Assembly (NCBI GenBank): GCA_019115685.1
Contig: DXDC01000058.1
Location: 1-5,047, forward strand
Length of the DNA: 5,047 nucleotides
Reading direction: 5' to 3'
Origin: Candidatus Agrococcus pullicola
GTDB lineage: Bacteria > Actinomycetota > Actinomycetes > Actinomycetales > Microbacteriaceae
In this document: positions 1 through 5,047 of the stretch, piece by piece
How the letters are laid out: every line of letters starts with the position of its first letter
Position numbering within the stretch: position 1 is the first letter of the stretch
Notes under the pieces: generated by a model
The model's database searches: none
Told to the model about the DNA's origin: nothing
Seen by the model: only the letters and a program-made list of their open reading frames with translations
Program-made: the position numbers and the translations under genes

Positions 1-1
1 C

Positions 2-931
2 TGGTTCAGCCTCCTCATCCGCAAAGCGCTCCTATTGGTGGCGATCGTATTCGCCCCTATCGCGCTTTCTGGCAGCAGCTGGGATGCCACCAAGGGATGG
101 TTCACCAAATGGGCAGCCTTCGTCATCGCCCTGATTGCCTCGAAGCTCGTGCTGGTGGTGATCTTCCTCGTCGCCATCACCCAAGTCTCGGCCCCCATCG
201 ACCTCGATTTGGCGTCCATTGCGGACCCGATAGCGGGAATCGTGCTCATGCTGATTGCCGCGTTCGCACCCTATATGGCGTACAAGTTCATCTCCTTTGT
301 CGGGTTCGACATGTACCACGCGATGTCGAGTGAGCAGGAAGCGAAATCGGCGATGAACCGTCCCGTCCCAACCGTCGCGAAACCGGCCGGTGACGGGCCG
401 AAGAAAGTCCTCGACGACGGCGGAACCTCCGGTGGGAAAACCGGCGGCGGATCATCAGCGCCAACAACTACCAGTGGTGGCTCGTCTTCGGGTGCGGCCG
501 CTGGGGCTGGGAAGGGCGTCACCGCCGGTGGCACATCGGCCGGTGCGTCAGCTGGAAGCGCGGGTGCAGGAGCCGGAGGTGCGGGAGCCAGTGCGGGTGC
601 AGGGGCGGCTGCGGCTGGCCCTGCCGCAGCCGCAGTCATCGGCGCACAGGTAGTCAAGGGAGCCGCCACCGCAGGCCCCAAAGCAGGGTCAGCGGTCGGC
701 GGACAAGCTGACGCCCACGCAGGCGCAGCACAAGACACGGCACCCCCACCTACACCGAACGCCCCGGCACAGCCAACACCTGGCACGGCGCGTTCAGCAT
801 CACCTGCGCCGTCTGCCACGTCATCAGCATCGGCAACAGCAGCGTCGTCGGCATCACCTGCGCCGCCCGCGCCACCTACGAAGAGGACACCACCACCGGC
901 ACCGCCGTCGTCCCCGAAGCCGAAGGAGTAA
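2..931 (+). CDS. TrbL/VirB6-like conjugal transfer membrane protein, 5'-truncated by window edge
   Basis: The frame is open to the left edge, so the true start lies outside; 309 residues are visible. A TTG at 35 is in frame but sits inside a hydrophobic segment and is not a credible start. Visible residues about 6-24, 37-61 and 72-99 are hydrophobic and read as three membrane helices. From about residue 118 the chain becomes low-complexity: Gly/Ala/Ser-rich to about 235, then Pro/Ala/Ser/Thr-rich, ending in a basic KPKE. Polytopic membrane proteins with such tails are annotated TrbL or VirB6-like in actinobacterial conjugation loci; the family forms part of the inner-membrane channel of type IV secretion systems. 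The assignment rests on the membrane pattern plus the SCO6880-type gene six bases downstream, with which it is very likely co-transcribed. The stop overlaps the next gene's ribosome binding site region, suggesting coupled translation. Family is fairly sure; exact role in the channel is inferred. Confidence 0.72.
   Translation, partial: WFSLLIRKALLLVAIVFAPIALSGSSWDATKGWFTKWAAFVIALIASKLVLVVIFLVAITQVSAPIDLDLASIADPIAGIVLMLIAAFAPYMAYKFISFVGFDMYHAMSSEQEAKSAMNRPVPTVAKPAGDGPKKVLDDGGTSGGKTGGGSSAPTTTSGGSSSGAAAGAGKGVTAGGTSAGASAGSAGAGAGGAGASAGAGAAAAGPAAAAVIGAQVVKGAATAGPKAGSAVGGQADAHAGAAQDTAPPPTPNAPAQPTPGTARSASPAPSATSSASATAASSASPAPPAPPTKRTPPPAPPSSPKPKE
560..603 (+). repeat. In-frame 11-bp direct repeat in the TrbL-like Gly/Ala tail
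   Basis: GCGGGTGCAGG occurs at 560-570 and again at 593-603, an offset of 33 bases (11 codons), encoding Ala-Gly-Ala-Gly both times. It lies in a stretch built of Ala, Gly and Ser codons. It looks like internal duplication of low-complexity coding DNA rather than a recognition site. Confidence 0.6.
797..865 (+). repeat. In-frame 15-bp direct repeat in the TrbL-like Pro/Ala tail
   Basis: GCATCACCTGCGCCG occurs at 797-811 and 851-865, an offset of 54 bases (18 codons), giving Ala-Ser-Pro-Ala-Pro in both copies. Identity at the base level, not only the protein level, points to a recent duplication in the tail. Confidence 0.65.
922..928 (+). promoter_or_regulatory. Ribosome binding site for the SCO6880-type gene
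   Basis: GAAGGAG lies inside the last codons of the TrbL-like gene, nine bases before the ATG at 938. It supports that ATG as the start and implies translational coupling of the two genes. Confidence 0.75.
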
Positions 932-937
932 CCCGTT

Positions 938-2413
938 ATGGCACGCAAACACGAACACGACCGCCGCCGGAACGACTACGAACTGTCGGCGGTGAAATTC
1001 TCCCGGCTCACCCGACGCGGCATCCTGTTGGGGTTGTCGCTTCCGCAACTGATCACCCTCGCCATGGGTATCCTCTCGATCGTTGCTGCGCTGTATGCCG
1101 GTGGCGGCATCCTCATCGCTTACGCCGCACCGATCTGGCTGCTTGCAGCCGTGCTCACGTGGGTGCCAGCTGGGGGCCGGAAACTCATCGAGTGGGTGCC
1201 GGTTGGATTCAGATGGATATGGCGGGTCAGCATCGGGCAGCTGTTGTATCGCCGCCGCGTCGTCAAACCGCGCCCAGCGGGCACACTCGCCCTCCCCGGT
1301 GACGCCGCCGCGCTGCGGGAGTATGTGGACCCAGAGACCGGAGCAGCGATGATTCACGACCCGCACCAACACACCCTCACCGCGATCATCGGCCTCTCGC
1401 ATCCCGCGTTCGTGCTCCTCGACCCCGGTGAACAAGAACGCCGCGTCACCGCCTGGGGCCGCGTCCTCGCCACCATCTGTCGTTCCGGGCGGATCGCGCG
1501 TTTGCAGGTGCTCGAACGCACCCTCCCAGATTCCGGGTCGGGGCTTGCCGAATGGTGGGCCTCCCACGGCCACCACGACGATTCTTGGACGGCGACTACG
1601 TATGCCGAACTCATCGAACGGGCAGGCCCCGCCGGGGAACGCCATGCCACCACGTTGTCGCTCGCGCTCGATATGCGAACCGCGGCCCGGCAAATCCGCA
1701 CCGCAGGCGGCGGACTGCGCGGTGCTGCCGCGGTCCTTCGGCAGGAAATGACCACCCTCGTCGCCGCGCTGCGCGCAGCAGACCTCACCCCCTCAGAATG
1801 GCTCACTCCCGGTGAGGTCGCCGTCATCCTGCGCAGCGCCTATGACCCGGCTATCGCCGCGACGCTGGAACGTCATGGTGACCTGGGGCGTGATCTTGCC
1901 ACCGCGGGTCCGGTCGCGGTCACCGAAACTTGGGACCAGCTGCGGTCGGACTCTGCGCATCATGCGGTGTTGTGGATCAGCGAATGGCCACGCTCACTCG
2001 TCTATCCGGGATTCCTCGCCCCGATACTGCTCTCGACGGGAATTCAACGCTCGTTCTCGCTGGTGTGTACACCGATCAGGTCGGATCAGGCGGCACGGGA
2101 TATTCGGAAGAAGAAAACCGAATACATCAGCGACGCGGCCCAACGGCAGAAGATCGGACAGATCGAAGACGCCGGACAAACCGCCGAATACCATGACGTG
2201 CTCCAACAAGAAGCCGACCTCACCTCCGGGCACGGCATCCTGCGCTACACCGGTCTCATCAACATCTCCTCCCCCACACAAGATGACCTCGAGGCGGCCG
2301 TCTCCGCGGTCGAGCAGGCCGCGATCCAAGCATCCTGTGAAACCCGTCGCCTTGTCGGGCAACAGGCCCAAGCCTTCACCGTCGCAGCCCTCCCGCTCGC
2401 GCGCACCGTCTAA
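938..2413 (+). CDS. SCO6880-family (PrgI/VirB3-like) type IV secretion membrane protein
   Basis: This complete 491-residue protein belongs to a group typically found between TrbL-like and VirB4-like genes in actinobacterial conjugation loci. Residues 1-28 are basic and polar. The motif LGLSLPQLITL at 31-41 opens two predicted membrane helices, about 36-52 and 55-77, followed by a Trp- and Arg-rich stretch (86-107) as in PrgI-like proteins. The remaining 380 residues are soluble, with the segment HDVLQQEADLTSGHGILRY (419-437) resembling the conserved C-terminal block of the family. No Walker A or B motif is visible, so it is not itself the ATPase. The length and the ALPL ending near the C terminus look full-length. 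The start is ATG with GAAGGAG nine bases upstream. It probably anchors the secretion ATPase at the membrane; that role is inferred from the VirB3/VirB4 analogy. The expected ATPase gene does not follow. Confidence 0.82.
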   Translation: MARKHEHDRRRNDYELSAVKFSRLTRRGILLGLSLPQLITLAMGILSIVAALYAGGGILIAYAAPIWLLAAVLTWVPAGGRKLIEWVPVGFRWIWRVSIGQLLYRRRVVKPRPAGTLALPGDAAALREYVDPETGAAMIHDPHQHTLTAIIGLSHPAFVLLDPGEQERRVTAWGRVLATICRSGRIARLQVLERTLPDSGSGLAEWWASHGHHDDSWTATTYAELIERAGPAGERHATTLSLALDMRTAARQIRTAGGGLRGAAAVLRQEMTTLVAALRAADLTPSEWLTPGEVAVILRSAYDPAIAATLERHGDLGRDLATAGPVAVTETWDQLRSDSAHHAVLWISEWPRSLVYPGFLAPILLSTGIQRSFSLVCTPIRSDQAARDIRKKKTEYISDAAQRQKIGQIEDAGQTAEYHDVLQQEADLTSGHGILRYTGLINISSPTQDDLEAAVSAVEQAAIQASCETRRLVGQQAQAFTVAALPLARTV

Positions 2414-2441
2414 CCAAGGCTCAGTCTCAGGCGTGCTGAAC

Positions 2442-2447
2442 TAGAAT
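2442..2447 (+). promoter_or_regulatory. Possible -10 element before the oxidoreductase gene
   Basis: TAGAAT lies 31 bases before the GTG at 2479, in the only A/T-richer part of the 65-base gap after the SCO6880-type gene. At 16-19 bases upstream I see no convincing -35 hexamer (the sequence there is around GGCTCAG), so this is a weak call based on one hexamer. It would give the oxidoreductase its own short leader. Confidence 0.25.
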
Positions 2448-2467
2448 TTGGGGAGTGGCAACTGAGT

Positions 2468-2473
2468 AGGAGG
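2468..2473 (+). promoter_or_regulatory. Strong ribosome binding site for the oxidoreductase gene
   Basis: AGGAGG, a perfect anti-Shine-Dalgarno match, is five bases before the GTG at 2479 and eleven before an in-frame ATG at 2485. The shorter spacing slightly favours GTG, but starting at ATG (protein beginning MQAVLAERPG) is also reasonable for this family. Confidence 0.75.
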
Positions 2474-2478
2474 TAACG

Positions 2479-3459
2479 GTGCTGATGCAGGCGGTTCTCG
2501 CGGAGAGACCAGGAATGCTCAGCGACGTCTTAGCTTTGCACAATATCCCAGATCCTGGCGTGCCAGGCGAGGGAGAAGTCACTGTTCGGATGATTGCCAG
2601 CACGATAAATCCCTCAGACGCGGTCGCTGTTTCTGGCGCGTACGGTTCGCGCACCCAGTTCCCCTTCATCCCCGGGTTTGAAGGTGTCGGCATTATCGAA
2701 AGCGTCGGGCCGGGCGTTCCCGTTGAGGCTCTGGGAAAACGAGTACTCCCGATTGGTTCTGCTGGAAACTGGCAAGAAGTCAAACTGACTGCCTACTCGT
2801 GGTGCATTCCAGTGCCCGACGACATCCCTGACACCAAGGCTTGCTTCGCCTATATTAATCCGCTCACAGCATGGCTCATGGTTGAGCAACACTGCTCGGA
2901 TCAAACAGGTCAAGTAGCGATTACTGGTGCAACGACAACGATTGCAAGCCACCTCGCTGAATTTCTTTACATCCGTGGCATCCAACCAGTGGGCATCATC
3001 CGCGGCACACCCGGAAGCACCGTCGCCAATCGTGACCACTGGAGCGATGTCATCAAAACCAGTCATGCAAACTGGGCGAAACAATTACAGCAACACAACG
3101 GTAAGAAGTTTGATCTCATTTTTGACTGCGTAGGAGGACAACTCGGCGCGACGCTCATGCGACATCTGGCTCCTGGCGGTGTATTCGTTCACTATGGCCT
3201 ACTGTCGGGAGAACCACTACCTTCTGAGTGCTTTACCAGTGGTGAAAGCAAGCGAGTGGAGGTGTTTCGTTTGCGTGACACGATCCACTCACACGCCCGA
3301 GAGCGCCTTCCTGCGTTGTTCACACCTGTGTTTGAGCATATGCGGGCCGGACGTTTACATACCGAAATTGCCGCAAGCGTTCCGTTGTCTGGGCTTCCGG
3401 CCATGCTCACAGATCAGTCCGGCGTCACTCCAGGGAAAGTGCTGATTTCATACGCTTAA
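2479..3459 (+). CDS. Zinc-independent medium-chain oxidoreductase, 2-enoyl-thioester reductase-like
   Basis: The 326-residue product has the MDR layout: a GroES-like domain (about 1-115 and the C-terminal part) around a Rossmann domain (about 120-250). Family marks are NPSD (45-48) followed by GAYG (53-56), PFIPGFEGVG (62-71), NWQE (97-100), IPVPDD (110-115) and INPLTAW (126-132). Tyr55 aligns with the catalytic Tyr of the Etr1/MECR enoyl-thioester reductases, NADPH enzymes that reduce trans-2-enoyl thioesters. The Cys cluster of zinc alcohol dehydrogenases is absent. The cofactor loop reads TGATTTIASHLA (149-160), where relatives normally have a small residue and Gly near the IA; this is unusual. 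DCVGG (216-220) and LAPGG (230-234) fit the later Rossmann strands. The gene is less GC-rich than both neighbours and has TTA codons at 18, 203 and 293, suggesting a different origin. Substrate is unknown; a quinone-oxidoreductase-like enzyme is the alternative. Confidence 0.8.
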   Translation: MLMQAVLAERPGMLSDVLALHNIPDPGVPGEGEVTVRMIASTINPSDAVAVSGAYGSRTQFPFIPGFEGVGIIESVGPGVPVEALGKRVLPIGSAGNWQEVKLTAYSWCIPVPDDIPDTKACFAYINPLTAWLMVEQHCSDQTGQVAITGATTTIASHLAEFLYIRGIQPVGIIRGTPGSTVANRDHWSDVIKTSHANWAKQLQQHNGKKFDLIFDCVGGQLGATLMRHLAPGGVFVHYGLLSGEPLPSECFTSGESKRVEVFRLRDTIHSHARERLPALFTPVFEHMRAGRLHTEIAASVPLSGLPAMLTDQSGVTPGKVLISYA

Positions 3460-3494
3460 CAGTTCGTTGCTGACCGATCGCTATTGGAGCCCAT

Positions 3495-5047
3495 CTATCG
3501 AGCCGGAATCTCGAATTGACGCCCTGTCCATCGTCGGCGAAGCCACCGATCGTGCGAAGCGATCACGATGGTTCCAGGATAGTCGGTGAGCGCGTTTTCG
3601 AGAGCCGTGACGAGGCTGAGCGAGAAATGGTTCGTGGGTTCGTCAAGTAGCAGGATTTCGGGTGGGTCCGCCAGAAGCGCGGCGAGAGCAAGGCGACGCT
3701 GCTGTCCGACGCTGAGTTCGATCACGGACCGGTTCAGATCACGGGCGGGAATCAAACCGAAGGTGCTCAGCGGCACCTTCGCAGCCAGCTCAGCACCAAC
3801 AAGGTCCACATAAGTCTGTCCCGTTGTGCGCCCGGGCCCGCGGTTGTGAGGGTCGGGCAGGGTGGTCTCCTGCGCGAGTAAACGTATGCGGTCGTTTGGG
3901 GAGCGGGTTACCTGTCCCGCGCTGGGTTGTAGAGTTCCCGCGAGTACGCTCAGCAGGGTTGATTTGCCTGACCCGTTCGGGCCGGTGATGAGCCATTTCT
4001 CACCTCGACTGATGCTCAGCGAGGTGGCTGTGAGCCGATTCCTCACCGTCACGTTCGCGGTGGTAAGAACGGGTTCGAGCGCTCCCACGATGTGTGGTTC
4101 CCCGGCAGCGGTGAGACCCATGAATTCGAGTTCTTGTGGCGGTTTCCGAATTTGTCGGTCTTCGAGTTCTTCCAGGCGTGCGCGAGCATCATTGACACGG
4201 CGGGCAACGACCTGCGCGTTGCGGTCGGCGTAGAATTTTTGCGCCATGCGAACTTCGGATCGTGGTTTCCAGTCAGCATGGCCTACCGTCTGTTGATCCT
4301 TGACGGTCGCACGGAGCCGGGATAGTTCAGCCTGCTCGTCTCGATACTGTCGTTCCCATTTTCTCCGCACGTCGGCGCTGAAGGTGAGGTAGTCAGTGTA
4401 GTTACCGGTGAAGCGGGTGGCCCCAATGGCGGTGCCTGTGCCGTCTTGGACAAGCGACGCTCCGACTGCGTGAGGAATCGGTGAGGGGTCGAGATCGAGC
4501 AGTGATGTGACGACCTCATCAAGGAATGTGCGGTCATGGCTTGCGACGAGCAATGGTCCGCGCCACGAGGACAGCACGCCGACAAGATAGGCGGTGGCGG
4601 CATCGTCAAGATGATTTGTCGGTTCATCAAGCAGCAGTACATCCGGAGCGTTCAACAGCAGCCACGCGAGGGCAAGCCGGGCACGCTGCCCACCCGAAAG
4701 AGTACCGGTGAGCCTGTTGCGGTCGATGCCATCGAGCCCAAGCCCAGTCAGCATCGCCGAGATTCGCGCATCGACGTCCCATGCCCCTAGACGCTCAGCG
4801 GTATCCAGGGCGTGTGCGTACGCGTCGGTGGCAGCAGGATCGTCGGGCCTGAACGAAAGGGCAATTCCTAGCGTGCTCACCGCTTCCACTGCACGACGCA
4901 AGGGGGCGACCGCTCCCTCAAGCGCTTCGGCAATAGTGGCGCTCGTTGAGAACGGCGGTTCCTGATGGAGAAGCCCGATCTTGGGCATATGACTATCGGG
5001 CGCGTTCACCGTAACCCCGCCTGTCGCCGGTTCCAGGACTCCGGCAA
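3495..5047 (-). CDS. ABC-F ATP-binding protein, probable antibiotic-resistance (ribosome-protection) type, 5'-truncated by window edge
   Basis: The reading frame stays open past the GTG at 5009 to the right edge, with upstream codons reading AGVLEPATGGVT, the usual sequence just after Walker A; the real start and first Walker A lie outside. Counting from that GTG, domain 1 has signature LSGGQ (104-108), Walker B LLLDEPTNHLD (125-135) and H-loop ASHDR (156-160). A charged linker of two predicted helices (about 212-285) with a tip around TVGHADWKPR (241-250) follows. Domain 2 has Walker A GPNGSGKST (343-351), a variant signature LSVGQQ (432-437), Walker B LLLDEPTNHFS (453-463) and H-loop ASHDR (484-488). 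There are no membrane segments and no Uup-like C-terminal coiled coil. ABC-F proteins bind the ribosomal E site, and resistance members displace drugs such as macrolides, lincosamides or pleuromutilins. The overall plan resembles actinobacterial TlrC/OleB-type proteins; drug specificity cannot be read here. Leader attenuation, common in such genes, would lie outside the window. Confidence 0.88.
   Translation of the reverse strand, partial: AGVLEPATGGVTVNAPDSHMPKIGLLHQEPPFSTSATIAEALEGAVAPLRRAVEAVSTLGIALSFRPDDPAATDAYAHALDTAERLGAWDVDARISAMLTGLGLDGIDRNRLTGTLSGGQRARLALAWLLLNAPDVLLLDEPTNHLDDAATAYLVGVLSSWRGPLLVASHDRTFLDEVVTSLLDLDPSPIPHAVGASLVQDGTGTAIGATRFTGNYTDYLTFSADVRRKWERQYRDEQAELSRLRATVKDQQTVGHADWKPRSEVRMAQKFYADRNAQVVARRVNDARARLEELEDRQIRKPPQELEFMGLTAAGEPHIVGALEPVLTTANVTVRNRLTATSLSISRGEKWLITGPNGSGKSTLLSVLAGTLQPSAGQVTRSPNDRIRLLAQETTLPDPHNRGPGRTTGQTYVDLVGAELAAKVPLSTFGLIPARDLNRSVIELSVGQQRRLALAALLADPPEILLLDEPTNHFSLSLVTALENALTDYPGTIVIASHDRWLRRRWTGRQFEIPAR

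Noticed and set aside
35..37. TTG as the start codon of the TrbL-like protein
   Set aside because: The frame continues unbroken to the window edge with hydrophobic residues typical of the same membrane helix, so this is an internal Leu codon.
271..948. Long antisense reading frame (225 codons) opposite the TrbL-like gene
   Set aside because: It mirrors the low-complexity GC-rich tail; the product is Ala/Pro/Asp-rich with no family features. Long antisense frames are expected in such DNA.
854..1693. Antisense reading frame (279 codons) across the TrbL-like/SCO6880-type junction
   Set aside because: It runs across the junction of two well-supported genes on the other strand, and the product is rich in Arg, Gly and Pro with no recognisable domain.
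1812..2444. Second + strand reading frame (210 codons) inside the SCO6880-type gene
   Set aside because: The product is Arg/Ser/Pro-rich with no recognisable domain, as expected for an out-of-frame reading of GC-rich coding DNA; the overlapping frame carries the recognised protein.
2420..2466. CTCAGT/ACTGAG inverted repeat flanking the gap before the oxidoreductase
   Set aside because: Only six bases match across a 35-base loop; too short to support a terminator, operator or element end.
3548..3564. GATCG/CGATC hairpin near the 3' end of the ABC-F gene
   Set aside because: A five-base stem lying inside the coding sequence at the second H-loop, with no T-run; not a credible terminator.
5007..5009. 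GTG as the start codon of the ABC-F protein
   Set aside because: Codons upstream in frame read AGVLEPATGGVT, the normal continuation after Walker A, so the gene extends beyond the window.

Overview
This 5,047-base window looks like DNA from a high-GC Gram-positive (actinobacterial) genome or mobile element. The basis is the GC-rich codon use and the protein families present: a TrbL-like conjugation protein followed by an SCO6880/PrgI-type protein is a pairing I associate with actinobacterial conjugative elements. No tRNA, rRNA, CRISPR array, transposase or integrase gene is visible, so genus and element type cannot be fixed from this stretch.

Left part (2-2413, + strand): the end of a type IV secretion (conjugation) operon. 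First comes the C-terminal part of a TrbL/VirB6-like polytopic membrane protein, cut by the left window edge, with a long Gly/Ala/Ser and then Pro/Ala/Ser/Thr tail. Six bases later starts a complete 491-aa SCO6880-type membrane protein with an N-terminal two-helix PrgI/VirB3-like part. The VirB4-type ATPase expected next is not there.

Middle (2479-3459, + strand): a 326-aa zinc-independent medium-chain oxidoreductase, closest in appearance to the 2-enoyl-thioester reductase (Etr1/MECR) group. It is visibly less GC-rich than its neighbours, uses three TTA codons, and has its own strong ribosome binding site. It does not look like part of the conjugation operon.

Right part (3495 to the right edge, - strand): an ABC-F protein missing only its N-terminal Walker A region, which lies outside the window. 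Its two ATPase domains, charged inter-domain linker and lack of a C-terminal coiled coil fit the antibiotic-resistance (ribosome-protection) ABC-F proteins of actinobacteria. It converges on the oxidoreductase with 35 bases between stop codons and no obvious terminator.

Read together, the window looks like a junction: a conjugation operon stops abruptly at about 2413 and is followed by cargo-like or host genes, one of them a plausible resistance determinant. I found no clearly new system. The points most worth checking are the truncated operon, the unusual cofactor-binding loop of the oxidoreductase, and the specificity of the ABC-F protein.
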